A program made the translations under genes and the position numbers. A stretch of DNA of 64,000 nucleotides from Bacillus_BD sp963787345 (GTDB lineage: Bacteria > Bacillota > Bacilli > Bacillales > Cytobacillaceae): positions 558,001 through 622,000 of the forward strand of contig CAWBCW010000011.1 of NCBI GenBank assembly GCA_963787345.1. Reading direction: 5' to 3'. The notes beneath the pieces were generated by a model that was given only the letters and a program-made list of their open reading frames with translations, was not told the origin of the DNA and did not search any database. This document shows positions 1 to 7,865 of this stretch, in pieces. Position 1 is the stretch's first letter; the number at the start of each line of letters is the position of its first letter.

Positions 1-1
1 T

Positions 2-1771
2 TTTATTGGGGTTGGGTCGAATCTTATCTCATTTCATTCGAAATACGAAGAGGTTATAACAAATCTCCTTGGAACAGTTGTTATAACAAAAGATTTAAAA
101 GGGGCCAATGAAATGGCAAAGCTTCTTCAGTATCGCTGCCGCTTTGTTACATTGGATGGAGATGTAGTTAATGCCGGAGGTTCGATGACAGGTGGGACAT
201 TAAAGCAAAATACAACATCATTATTATCTAGGAAAACGGAATTAGACGAATTAAAATCTAAAATGGCCGATATGAATGGAAAAACAGCAAAGCTCGAAGA
301 AAGGGTCAAAGATCTAAAAAGTCAATTACGGGACAAAGAATTGGCGATTGAGGAAATCCGTAATCATGGAGAAGCCTTAAGATTGAAAGAGCAGAGAATT
401 CAATCCCAATTAAGAGAAATGGAAATACAAGAGAAAAATATGAATGAGAGATTATCGATCTATGATTTAGGAAGAAAAGAATTTGAGACAGAATATGCTA
501 AAAATATTGAACGAAAACAGCATGCTGAAGCCTTGTTAGTCCAATATCAAAAAAATATCTTGAAGCTTGAAAATCAAATTCAGCATTTAAGCGAACAAAA
601 AGACAAGCAAACTTCATCAAAGGATATTTTACTAGTGGAAATAAGTGAATTAAAGGTAACGATCGCTTCTAAGACTGAACAGTTAAATTATCTGAAAGAG
701 AGATTGACAAGCGTAACCGATGATTTATATGAAAGTGATAAGAAGCGGATCTTTTATAAAGAAGATTTGCAGTTACTTTCTTCTGAGATGTCAGTAAGCT
801 CATCTGGAGAATCACAATTAGAAAAAGCGGCCGGAGAGAAATTACGGGATAAAAATGAAACGATCACTCTTATTGCGTCGAGACGTGAAGAACGTTTGCT
901 TTTGCAAGGCAAACATGATGATCTTGATTTAGCAATGAAAGAATTGAAACGTCAAATCAAGGGACTGACGGAGATGATCAAAGACGAGGAAGTTCATCTA
1001 AACAGACTAGATGTAGAATTGGATAACAAACTTGCGCATTTGAGTGAAGAATATTTATTATCATTTGATGCAGCGAAGGAAGAGTACCCGTTAACCATTC
1101 CCATTGATGAAGCAAAGAATAAAGTAAAATTAATTAAGTTGGCTCTAGATGAATTAGGCAATGTCAATCTCGGTGCAATCGATGAATATGAACGCGTTTC
1201 TGAACGCTATGAGTTTTTGCTTCAACAAAAGAATGATTTAGTTCAAGCGAAAGATACATTATTCCAAGTGATTGATGAAATGGATGTTGAAATGAAGAGA
1301 AGGTTCCAAGAAACATTTGAAGGAGTTCGCTTTCATTTTGAGTCGGTTTTTACAGAGTTATTTGGTGGTGGAAGAGCCGATTTATGTTTAACAGATCCAA
1401 GCGATTTATTAAATACTGGCGTGGACATTGTTGCACAACCACCAGGGAAAAAACTGCAAAATTTAGGTTTATTATCTGGTGGAGAGAGATCGTTAACTGC
1501 GATTGCTCTATTATTCTCGATATTAAAAATTCGCCCTGTCCCATTTTGTATATTAGATGAGGTTGAAGCAGCATTGGATGAGGCTAATGTTTACCGATTC
1601 AGCCAATATTTAAAAAGATATAGTAAAGAGTCACAATTTATTGTGATTACCCATCGTAAAGGAACGATGGAGGAAGCGGATGTACTTTATGGGATAACCA
1701 TGCAGGAATCTGGAGTCTCAAAACTCGTCTCTGTAAGGTTAGAGGATACAAATGAACTAATAGCTCAATAG
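2..1771 (+). CDS. smc: Chromosome partition protein SMC (C-terminal part, 5' truncated)
   Basis: The reading frame is open from base 2, so the true start lies upstream of the window. The visible ~589 residues begin in the hinge (GSMTGG motif), run through a long heptad-rich coiled coil, and end in the C-terminal ATPase half with the ABC signature LLSGGERSLTAIALL and the Walker B/D-loop CILDEVEAALDEANV. SMC forms the condensin-like complex with ScpAB that compacts and segregates the chromosome in the cytoplasm. The next gene is ftsY, which is the usual Bacillus rnc-smc-ftsY order. An internal ATG at 113 is not a start, because the conserved hinge sequence continues in frame upstream of it. Confidence 0.97.
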   Translation, partial: FIGVGSNLISFHSKYEEVITNLLGTVVITKDLKGANEMAKLLQYRCRFVTLDGDVVNAGGSMTGGTLKQNTTSLLSRKTELDELKSKMADMNGKTAKLEERVKDLKSQLRDKELAIEEIRNHGEALRLKEQRIQSQLREMEIQEKNMNERLSIYDLGRKEFETEYAKNIERKQHAEALLVQYQKNILKLENQIQHLSEQKDKQTSSKDILLVEISELKVTIASKTEQLNYLKERLTSVTDDLYESDKKRIFYKEDLQLLSSEMSVSSSGESQLEKAAGEKLRDKNETITLIASRREERLLLQGKHDDLDLAMKELKRQIKGLTEMIKDEEVHLNRLDVELDNKLAHLSEEYLLSFDAAKEEYPLTIPIDEAKNKVKLIKLALDELGNVNLGAIDEYERVSERYEFLLQQKNDLVQAKDTLFQVIDEMDVEMKRRFQETFEGVRFHFESVFTELFGGGRADLCLTDPSDLLNTGVDIVAQPPGKKLQNLGLLSGGERSLTAIALLFSILKIRPVPFCILDEVEAALDEANVYRFSQYLKRYSKESQFIVITHRKGTMEEADVLYGITMQESGVSKLVSVRLEDTNELIAQ

Positions 1772-1814
1772 AAAAAATTGCATAAATCAATGATAAATGT
1801 TAGGAAGTGATGAT

Positions 1815-2801
1815 ATGAGTTTTTTTAAGAAATTAACGGAAAAAATCACAAAACAAACGGAGAATGTAACGGAGAAATTTAAAGATGGCCTTTCGAAAAC
1901 AAGAAACAATTTCTCGGAAAAGGTAAATGATCTTGTTTCTCGTTATCGAAAAGTAGATGAGGATTTTTTTGAGGAATTAGAAGAGATCCTCATCCAGGCT
2001 GATGTTGGTTTTGATACGGTTATGACTTTAATTGATGAGTTAAAGAAAGAAGTCAAACGTAAAAATATTCAAGATCCAAAAGAAGTTCAAGAAGTAATTG
2101 TTGAAAAGCTGATTGATATTTATCAAAATGGAGAAAATTCTTCATCCGCTCTAAACCTTCAAGAAAACGCACTTACCGTCGTTTTATTTGTTGGTGTAAA
2201 TGGAGTAGGGAAAACAACTACGATTGGAAAGTTAGGCTATCAGTTTAAATCAGAGGGAAAAAAAGTATTGATGGCTGCTGGAGATACATTCAGGGCAGGT
2301 GCTATTGAACAATTAGAAGTATGGGGAGAAAGAGTGGGTGTGGATGTGATCAAGCAATCAGCAGGTTCAGATCCAGCCGCTGTTATGTTTGATGCTATTC
2401 AAGCTGCTAAATCCAGAAATGCAGATATTCTGTTATGTGATACAGCTGGGCGTTTGCAAAACAAAGTGAATTTGATGAAGGAACTGGAAAAAGTGAAACG
2501 AGTCATTGAACGAGAAATTCCAGGTGCTCCTCATGAAGTGCTATTGGTTCTTGATGCCACAACAGGGCAAAACGCCATGATTCAAGCGAAAACATTTAAA
2601 GAAGCAACAGATGTAACAGGTATCGTTTTAACTAAGTTAGATGGGACGGCAAAAGGAGGCATTGTCCTTGCAATTAGAAATGAATTGGATATTCCTGTTA
2701 AGTTTGTCGGATTAGGGGAGAAAATGGACGACCTGCAATCCTTTGATGCAGAAAAATATGTATACGGCTTATTCGCAGGAATGATGGAGATAGAAGAGTA
2801 A
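1815..2801 (+). CDS. ftsY: Signal recognition particle receptor FtsY
   Basis: This is an SRP-type GTPase of 328 aa, the membrane-side partner that docks Ffh-ribosome complexes at the translocon. The N-terminal charged A/N region is followed by the NG domain with P-loop GVNGVGKTTTIGKL, DTAGRL (G3) and TKLDGTAKGG (G4/G5). The ATG at 1815 is chosen because AGGAAGTGA at 1802-1810 gives correct spacing and the protein then begins MSFFKKL as in the family. An ATG at 1797 in the same frame has no ribosome site. The gene lies 43 nt after smc and is probably co-transcribed. Confidence 0.97.
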   Translation: MSFFKKLTEKITKQTENVTEKFKDGLSKTRNNFSEKVNDLVSRYRKVDEDFFEELEEILIQADVGFDTVMTLIDELKKEVKRKNIQDPKEVQEVIVEKLIDIYQNGENSSSALNLQENALTVVLFVGVNGVGKTTTIGKLGYQFKSEGKKVLMAAGDTFRAGAIEQLEVWGERVGVDVIKQSAGSDPAAVMFDAIQAAKSRNADILLCDTAGRLQNKVNLMKELEKVKRVIEREIPGAPHEVLLVLDATTGQNAMIQAKTFKEATDVTGIVLTKLDGTAKGGIVLAIRNELDIPVKFVGLGEKMDDLQSFDAEKYVYGLFAGMMEIEE

Positions 2802-2823
2802 ATAGCTGCATGAAACAACAAAC

Positions 2824-2872
2824 CACGCCCGCGGTGTACGGGACGAATGTACTTATGTCGGCACTGCGCGTG
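2824..2872 (+). other. GC-rich potentially structured patch after ftsY
   Basis: This short patch is clearly richer in G+C than its surroundings. It can fold with CACGC (2824-2828) against GCGTG (2868-2872) and an inner CCCG/CGGG (2828-2831/2839-2842). It precedes a T-rich stretch (about 2881-2893). It may be part of an ftsY terminator or attenuator, but the pairing is weak and no function is assigned. Confidence 0.25.
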
Positions 2873-2912
2873 ATAGCATTCTTTTGTCTTTTTAAGGTGT
2901 AAAGATAATTTC

Positions 2913-2942
2913 TTGACAACACATCAACCCTTGTTGTAGACT
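2913..2942 (+). promoter_or_regulatory. Sigma-A type promoter for ylxM-ffh
   Basis: A perfect -35 TTGACA (2913-2918) is followed after 18 nt by TAGACT (2937-2942). It lies 43 nt upstream of the ylxM start, in the gap between ftsY and ylxM where an internal promoter is expected. A GTTAAG/CTTAAC inverted repeat lies in the short leader. Confidence 0.6.
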
Positions 2943-2984
2943 ATGGATTGTTAAGGTTTTTTACTTAACATAGGGGGAATGGCG

Positions 2985-3317
2985 ATGCTCGAGAAAACGA
3001 CGAGAATGAATTATTTATATGATTTTTATCAATCGCTGTTAACGCCAAAGCAGAGCAGTTATATGGCGCTTTATTATTTAGATGATTTTTCACTGGGAGA
3101 GATTGCAGAAGAGTATAATGTGAGTCGCCAAGCTGTCTATGATAACATTAAACGTACGGAAGCAATGCTCGAACAATATGAAACCAAGCTTTTATTATTA
3201 GGAAAATTTCAAAAGAGAAGTAAGCTCATACAAGAAATGAAAGAGCTATTAAATGAACAATCACCATCTCTACATAAATTGTCTGAAATGGTTACAGAGC
3301 TCGCTAAATTAGATTAG
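2985..3317 (+). CDS. ylxM: UPF0122 helix-turn-helix protein YlxM (SRP-associated)
   Basis: This small DNA-binding-like protein of 110 aa carries a sigma-70 region 4-type helix-turn-helix (FSLGEIAEEYNVSRQAVYDN). YlxM proteins are encoded immediately before ffh in Firmicutes and are thought to modulate SRP function; the molecular role is not settled. The ATG at 2985 lies 7 nt after AGGGGG (2972-2977) and gives the family N terminus MLEKTTRMNYL. The ATG at 2979 is too close to that site. Only 12 nt separate it from ffh, so the two are co-transcribed. Confidence 0.93.
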   Translation: MLEKTTRMNYLYDFYQSLLTPKQSSYMALYYLDDFSLGEIAEEYNVSRQAVYDNIKRTEAMLEQYETKLLLLGKFQKRSKLIQEMKELLNEQSPSLHKLSEMVTELAKLD

Positions 3318-3329
3318 GAGGCGGCATGT

Positions 3330-4682
3330 ATGGCATTTGAAGGTTTAGCCGACCGACTTCAAAGTACAATACAAAAAATCCGTGGTAAAGGCAAGGTAAC
3401 GGAAGCAGACGTTAAAGAAATGATGCGTGAAGTGCGCCTTGCACTACTTGAAGCAGACGTCAATTTTAAAGTTGTTAAAGAGTTTGTTAAGAAGGTCAGT
3501 GAGCGTTCGGTTGGACAAGAGGTAATGAAAAGCTTGACCCCTGGGCAGCAAGTGATAAAGGTAGTTAAAGAAGAATTAACCGTGTTAATGGGCGGAGAAC
3601 AAAGTAAAATCGCAGTTGCAAACAAGCCCCCGACCGTTATTATGATGGTCGGTCTTCAAGGAGCAGGGAAAACAACAACAACAGGAAAGCTGGCAAACTT
3701 ATTACGCAAAAAGTATAATCGGAATCCGCTCCTTGTCGCAGCTGATATTTATCGTCCAGCTGCAATTAAACAGCTAGAAACATTGGGTAAGCAGCTTAGC
3801 ATGCCGGTGTTTTCTCTTGGAGATCAGGTGAGTCCTGTTGAAATCGCTAAAGGAGCGATTCAAAAGGCTAAAGAGGAGCACAACGATTATGTCTTAATTG
3901 ATACAGCCGGACGACTTCATGTTGACGAAAATTTAATGGATGAGCTTAAACAAATTAAGGAAATGACCAATCCAGATGAAATCTTCTTAGTCGTTGATGC
4001 GATGACAGGTCAAGATGCTGTCAATGTGGCTTCATCCTTTAATGAACAGCTCGGCTTAACTGGAGTTGTCCTAACGAAACTTGATGGTGATACGCGAGGC
4101 GGAGCGGCTTTATCGATTCGTTCTGTTACGAATACACCGATTAAGTTTGTTGGTCTTGGAGAAAAAATGGATGCAATTGAAGCATTTCACCCCGAAAGAA
4201 TGGCTTCGCGTATTTTGGGGATGGGGGACGTGCTGACCCTTATAGAAAAAGCACAGGCAAATGTCGATGAGGAAAAAGCGCGTGAACTTGAGCAAAAAAT
4301 GCGTACTGCTTCATTTACTTTTGATGATTTTCTAGAACAGCTTGGACAGGTCCGAAATATGGGTCCCCTTGATGAGTTGTTGAAAATGATGCCTGGAGCT
4401 AATAAAATTAAGGGTTTGAATAATCTTCAAGTGGATGAAAAGCAAATTTCCCATGTTGAAGCCATTATCAAATCAATGACAAAGGAAGAAAAAGTTCGAC
4501 CTGAAATCATTAATGCTGGTAGACGAAAGAGAATTGCAAAAGGAAGTGGAACTTCTGTACAAGAAGTAAACCGTTTATTAAAGCAATTTGAGGATATGAA
4601 AAAAATGATGAAGCAAATGACTGGCATGGGGCAAAAAGGGAAGAAAAAAGGCGGTTTCAAACTACCTTTCAATCCGTTTTAA
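3330..4682 (+). CDS. ffh: Signal recognition particle protein Ffh
   Basis: This is the GTPase subunit of SRP, 450 aa. It binds signal sequences on nascent chains and hands them to FtsY. The N domain is followed by the G domain with P-loop GLQGAGKTTTTGKLA, DTAGRLHVD and TKLDGDTRGG. The C-terminal M domain (about residues 300-450) is rich in methionine and basic residues (MKKMMKQMTGMGQKGKKKGG) for signal-peptide and scRNA binding. An AGGAGG site precedes the ATG. Length and domain order match the family. Confidence 0.98.
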   Translation: MAFEGLADRLQSTIQKIRGKGKVTEADVKEMMREVRLALLEADVNFKVVKEFVKKVSERSVGQEVMKSLTPGQQVIKVVKEELTVLMGGEQSKIAVANKPPTVIMMVGLQGAGKTTTTGKLANLLRKKYNRNPLLVAADIYRPAAIKQLETLGKQLSMPVFSLGDQVSPVEIAKGAIQKAKEEHNDYVLIDTAGRLHVDENLMDELKQIKEMTNPDEIFLVVDAMTGQDAVNVASSFNEQLGLTGVVLTKLDGDTRGGAALSIRSVTNTPIKFVGLGEKMDAIEAFHPERMASRILGMGDVLTLIEKAQANVDEEKARELEQKMRTASFTFDDFLEQLGQVRNMGPLDELLKMMPGANKIKGLNNLQVDEKQISHVEAIIKSMTKEEKVRPEIINAGRRKRIAKGSGTSVQEVNRLLKQFEDMKKMMKQMTGMGQKGKKKGGFKLPFNPF

Positions 4683-4692
4683 TTTTTTAAAA

Positions 4693-4727
4693 AAAGTATT
4701 TTTTCATCTGACAAGAAAAAATACTTT
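4693..4727 (+). terminator. AT-rich 13-bp inverted repeat after ffh
   Basis: A perfect 13-bp inverted repeat (4693-4705 against 4715-4727) with a 9-nt loop follows the ffh stop. The stem is AT-rich with T-runs inside the left arm, so it may act as a terminator on either strand. Its right arm overlaps the -35 box of the rpsP promoter. Confidence 0.45.
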
Positions 4728-4753
4728 ACAAACAAATGAACTATTGGTAATAT
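4725..4753 (+). promoter_or_regulatory. Sigma-A type promoter for rpsP
   Basis: TTTACA (4725-4730) is followed after 17 nt by TAATAT (4748-4753), 40 nt upstream of the rpsP start. The -35 box is the right arm of the preceding inverted repeat, so folding and initiation may be coupled at the DNA level. Confidence 0.6.
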
Positions 4754-4792
4754 AATTACTTGTGTGAAACTATTCGGAGGTGCAATATTATT

Positions 4793-5065
4793 ATGGCAGT
4801 AAAAATTCGTTTAAAACGTATGGGAGCAAAAAAATCTCCTTTTTATCGTATCGTTGTAGCAGATTCTCGTTCTCCTCGTGATGGACGCTTCATTGAAGCA
4901 TTAGGAACATACAATCCAGTAACTCAGCCTGCTGAGCTTAAAATTGATGAAGAGATCGCTCTAAAATGGTTACAAAATGGTGCAAAACCATCTGATACAG
5001 TTCGTAACCTTTTCTCTAGCCAAGGCATTATGGAAAAATTCCATAACCTTAAAAACGGCAAGTAA
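4793..5065 (+). CDS. rpsP: 30S ribosomal protein S16
   Basis: This 90-aa protein begins MAVKIRLKRMGAKK, the universal S16 N terminus. It binds 16S rRNA in the body of the 30S subunit. The ATG at 4793 is chosen over an in-frame upstream ATG at 4760 because CGGAGGTG (4775-4782) precedes it and homologues begin here. It heads the rpsP-khpA-ylqD-rimM-trmD-rplS cluster. Confidence 0.98.
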   Translation: MAVKIRLKRMGAKKSPFYRIVVADSRSPRDGRFIEALGTYNPVTQPAELKIDEEIALKWLQNGAKPSDTVRNLFSSQGIMEKFHNLKNGK

Positions 5066-5076
5066 TCTAAATCGTC

Positions 5077-5310
5077 ATGGAAGAATTAATTAAAACAATT
5101 GTAAAACCGCTTGTTGATTTTCCAGATGATGTACTAGTGACGATCCATGAAGAGGATACCCGCATTGTTTATCAACTTTCTGTTCATAAAAATGACATGG
5201 GAAAAGTGATTGGCAAGCAGGGGCGAGTTGCAAAGGCAATACGCACAGTTGTATATGCAGCGGCAAGCAAGTCACTGGAAAAGAAGACGTATTTGGAAAT
5301 TAAGGAGTAG
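5077..5310 (+). CDS. khpA: RNA-binding KH-domain protein KhpA (YlqC)
   Basis: This 77-aa single KH-domain protein carries the GxxG loop in VIGKQGRVAKAIRTVV. KhpA pairs with KhpB/Jag as a broad RNA chaperone affecting division and cell-wall synthesis in Gram-positives. It follows rpsP by 11 nt, as is conserved. The N terminus MEELIKTIVKPLVDFPDDV matches the YlqC family. Confidence 0.94.
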   Translation: MEELIKTIVKPLVDFPDDVLVTIHEEDTRIVYQLSVHKNDMGKVIGKQGRVAKAIRTVVYAAASKSLEKKTYLEIKE

Positions 5311-5319
5311 TAAGACTAG

Positions 5320-5357
5320 AAAAGCGCAAAGCCTCACCCAGGTATTTGCGCTTTTTC
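5320..5357 (+). terminator. Intrinsic terminator or attenuator after khpA
   Basis: An 11-bp stem AAAAGCGCAAA (5320-5330) pairs with 5345-5355 across a 14-nt loop and ends in a T-tract. It lies inside the conserved cluster, so it probably reduces rather than abolishes transcription into ylqD-rimM. Confidence 0.75.
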
Positions 5358-5392
5358 TATATGTTCATGAGGAGCGGCGGGGTGATCTTTGA

Positions 5393-5779
5393 ATGAAATT
5401 ACTACAATCTGTGACGGTTATGTATGTCTTAACAGAAAAAAGCAAACGAGATCTTCAAAAAAAGTATGATACTAATAAACAGCAATTAGAAAAGGAATGC
5501 GAACAATTAAGATTTCAAAGGAAGAAGCTCGAAAGGACAAAAAAGTTTGGACAAGAGATGATTGCAGAATCATTTGATAAGGAAATCCAACATCGTTTAG
5601 ATAAAGTGAAACAGATTGAGTTTCAATTAGAACAATTACATATGCTACCTTTAGGCAGTGAAATAAAAGAAAAAGAAATACAAGCACTTATTGATGTTCA
5701 AGAAGGCGATCGCTGGAGTGAAATAACTCAAGAGCGGACGATAGTCATTAAAGATGATGTCATTATTGAAATACGATAG
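5393..5779 (+). CDS. ylqD: YlqD family protein
   Basis: This 128-aa protein has a short N-terminal beta stretch (MKLLQSVTVMYVLTEKSK), a central charged coiled coil (about residues 20-85) and a conserved tail ending in ERTIVIKDDVIIEIR. It matches the uncharacterised YlqD family, always encoded between khpA and rimM in Bacillus. No catalytic motif is visible and no function is claimed. GGGGTGAT about 13 nt upstream serves as the ribosome site. Confidence 0.88.
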   Translation: MKLLQSVTVMYVLTEKSKRDLQKKYDTNKQQLEKECEQLRFQRKKLERTKKFGQEMIAESFDKEIQHRLDKVKQIEFQLEQLHMLPLGSEIKEKEIQALIDVQEGDRWSEITQERTIVIKDDVIIEIR

Positions 5780-5794
5780 AGGTGAAAAGGTTTA

Positions 5795-6313
5795 ATGGAA
5801 AAATGGTTTAATGTCGGTAAAATTGTCAATACACATGGAATTAAAGGGGAAGTACGTGTAATTTCAAGAACAGACTTTGCAAAGGAAAGATATAAAATAG
5901 GGAATTCATTGTTCCTGTTTTTACCAAATGCTTCACAGCCGATTGAGTTAATAGTTAAATCTCACCGTACACATAAAAACTTTAATTTATTGACGTTTGA
6001 AGGATACGAGGACATCAACCAAGTTGAGGTATTAAGAGATGGTATTTTAAAAGTGTCTGAAGATCAATTAGCCAAACTTCCTAAAGGTGAATACTATTTC
6101 CATGAAATAATTGGATGTGTAGTCATAACAGACGAAGGGGAAGAAGTCGGTATAGTGAAGGAAATTCTAACGCCAGGGGCGAATGATGTGTGGGTAGTGA
6201 AAGGGAAAGACGGAAAAGAACAACTTATTCCTTATATAGAGGATGTCGTCAAGGATATTAATATTTCTGACCAAAAAATTACGATTACACCGATTGAGGG
6301 CTTATTGTCATGA
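5795..6313 (+). CDS. rimM: 16S rRNA processing protein RimM
   Basis: This 172-aa 30S maturation factor binds S19 and the 16S head. The N-terminal beta-barrel domain opens with MEKWFNVGKIVNTHGIKGEVRV. A C-terminal PRC-barrel (about residues 98-170) contains GEYYFHEIIGC and LIPYIEDVVKDIN. The stop codon overlaps the trmD start (ATGATG), indicating translational coupling. Confidence 0.97.
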   Translation: MEKWFNVGKIVNTHGIKGEVRVISRTDFAKERYKIGNSLFLFLPNASQPIELIVKSHRTHKNFNLLTFEGYEDINQVEVLRDGILKVSEDQLAKLPKGEYYFHEIIGCVVITDEGEEVGIVKEILTPGANDVWVVKGKDGKEQLIPYIEDVVKDINISDQKITITPIEGLLS

Positions 6314-7044
6314 TGAAAATTGATGTATTGACAATTTTCCCTGAAATGTTTTCAGGTGTGTTAGGACACTCCATCCTAAAAAGAGCTGAGGAAACAAATG
6401 CCGTTACTTATAATATCGTGAATTTTCGCGATTATGCCGATAATAAGCATCAAACAGTAGATGATTATCCATATGGTGGCGGTGCAGGGATGGTATTGAA
6501 ACCACAGCCGATTTTTGATGCGGTGAGCGATTTGACTCAGCAATCTTCTACAAAACCAAAAGTGATTTTACTATGTCCTCAAGGTGAGCGTTATGATCAG
6601 AAAAAAGCAGAGGAACTGTCAAAAGCAAATCATCTAATCTTTATATGTGGACATTATGAAGGGTACGATGAAAGAATTCGAGAACATATTGTCACTGAGG
6701 AAATTTCGATTGGTGATTTTGTTCTAACTGGAGGCGAGCTAGGGGCGATGGTCATCATTGATAGTGTGGTTCGCTTATTGCCAGGAGTCTTAGGAAACGA
6801 AGAGTCTCATATAAAAGATTCTTTTAGTACTGGCTTACTTGAACACCCTCATTATACCCGTCCAGCTGATTTTAGAGGCATGAAGGTCCCTGATGTATTA
6901 ATGTCTGGTAATCACCGTCTAATAGAAGAATGGAGAGCCAAGGAAACGCTAAAAAGGACCTATTTAAGACGTCCAGACCTTTTAGAGGATTTTGAGTTAA
7001 CCGAGCAACAAAGGAACTGGTTGGAAGAATTAAAAAAAGAATAG
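6313..7044 (+). CDS. trmD: tRNA (guanine-N1)-methyltransferase TrmD
   Basis: This SPOUT-class methyltransferase forms m1G37 in tRNA with S-adenosylmethionine. The trefoil-knot motifs GGGAGMVLKPQP and GHYEGYDERI are present, with IGDFVLTGGELGAMV at the cofactor site. It is 243 aa from the ATG at 6313, giving the family N terminus MKIDVLTIFPEMF. An adjacent ATG at 6310 is equally possible. It overlaps the end of rimM. Confidence 0.97.
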   Translation: MKIDVLTIFPEMFSGVLGHSILKRAEETNAVTYNIVNFRDYADNKHQTVDDYPYGGGAGMVLKPQPIFDAVSDLTQQSSTKPKVILLCPQGERYDQKKAEELSKANHLIFICGHYEGYDERIREHIVTEEISIGDFVLTGGELGAMVIIDSVVRLLPGVLGNEESHIKDSFSTGLLEHPHYTRPADFRGMKVPDVLMSGNHRLIEEWRAKETLKRTYLRRPDLLEDFELTEQQRNWLEELKKE

Positions 7045-7099
7045 ACAGATTAGTGAGTTTCGGTATGTAAATAATTTTATTAAGACACTGTTCTAGCTA

Positions 7100-7128
7100 T
7101 TGTTTTTCATAAAAAACTATGCTATTAT
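7100..7128 (+). promoter_or_regulatory. Sigma-A type promoter for rplS
   Basis: TTGTTT (7100-7105), a 17-nt spacer and TATTAT (7123-7128) lie 112 nt upstream of rplS. This placement yields a transcript beginning just before the L19 leader fold. Confidence 0.6.
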
Positions 7129-7140
7129 ACATTTTGTGAC

Positions 7141-7230
7141 TAAAGACTAGTAAATGGTTTTTGTCTTATAAAGATGTTCCGCTGCAGTTAAGAAGACTGA
7201 GAGTCGTGCAAGAGCATCTGTTGGAAGGAG
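7141..7230 (+). ncRNA. Probable ribosomal protein L19 leader
   Basis: The rplS 5' UTR can form a stem of AGATGTTC (7172-7179) with GAGCATCT (7212-7219, one G-U pair), extended inside by TGCA (7183-7186) with TGCA (7207-7210). Its 3' strand ends just before the AAGGAG ribosome site (7225-7230). An L19 leader with such a long-range stem directly upstream of rplS is established in Bacillus and is thought to mediate autoregulation by L19. Assignment rests on position and fold, not on a covariance search. Confidence 0.7.
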
Positions 7231-7239
7231 TTGAAAACG

Positions 7240-7584
7240 ATGCATAAATTAATCGAAGAAATCACAAAAGAACAACTTCGTTCAGATCTTCCTGCGTTCC
7301 GTCCCGGTGACACTGTACGTGTACACGTTAAGGTTGTTGAGGGAACTCGTGAGCGTATTCAGGTATACGAAGGAGTCGTGATTAAGCGTCGTGGTGGTGG
7401 AATTAGCGAAACTTTTACAGTTCGTAAAATTTCTTACGGAGTAGGCGTTGAACGTACATTCCCTGTCCACACACCAAAAATTGCGAAGCTTGAAGTTATC
7501 CGTCGCGGTAAAGTTCGCCGTGCTAAACTTTATTACCTACGTAATTTACGTGGTAAAAAAGCTCGTATTAAAGAAATCCGATAA
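7240..7584 (+). CDS. rplS: 50S ribosomal protein L19
   Basis: This 114-aa protein lies at the 30S/50S interface. The sequence MHKLIEEITKEQLRSDLPAFRPGDTVRVHVKV and the basic C terminus are typical of L19. The ATG at 7240 follows AAGGAG with 9-nt spacing. A TTG at 7231 in frame is inside the ribosome-site region and is rejected. Confidence 0.98.
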   Translation: MHKLIEEITKEQLRSDLPAFRPGDTVRVHVKVVEGTRERIQVYEGVVIKRRGGGISETFTVRKISYGVGVERTFPVHTPKIAKLEVIRRGKVRRAKLYYLRNLRGKKARIKEIR

Positions 7585-7598
7585 TCAATACGATGGAA

Positions 7599-7657
7599 GT
7601 GCTATGAACAGATTGCTGGCTTCTCACAAATTAATTTATGAGAAGCCAGCATAGCAC
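7599..7657 (+). repeat. Two-tier inverted repeat in the rplS-lepB gap
   Basis: GTGCTAT (7599-7605) pairs with ATAGCAC (7651-7657) and encloses a 12-bp perfect stem GCTGGCTTCTCA (7615-7626) with 7639-7650. A 9-nt bulge on the 5' side separates the two helices. No T-tract follows, so it is not a standard terminator; it may be an RNA 3'-end protection or processing hairpin. Confidence 0.55.
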
Positions 7658-7729
7658 ATCCGATTGTGATTATAAGATGCCCGATTAAAAAGGGATTTTC
7701 TTCAGTACATATGGATAAGATACCGAACG

Positions 7730-7760
7730 AAAGGAGCTTGTTAATCAAGCTCCTTTTATT
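7730..7760 (+). terminator. Intrinsic terminator upstream of lepB
   Basis: An 11-bp stem AAAGGAGCTTG (7730-7740) pairs with 7746-7756 over a 5-nt loop and is followed by T-rich sequence. It ends the rpsP-to-rplS transcript. Confidence 0.85.
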
Positions 7761-7865
7761 TTCATTAAGTGAAAAATATTGTAAAATGATCAGTGTGCCC
7801 GCTTATTATCATATATAATGGTCATAAGTAGGAATATATTTTACCAGTGAATGGTGGGGGATTTG

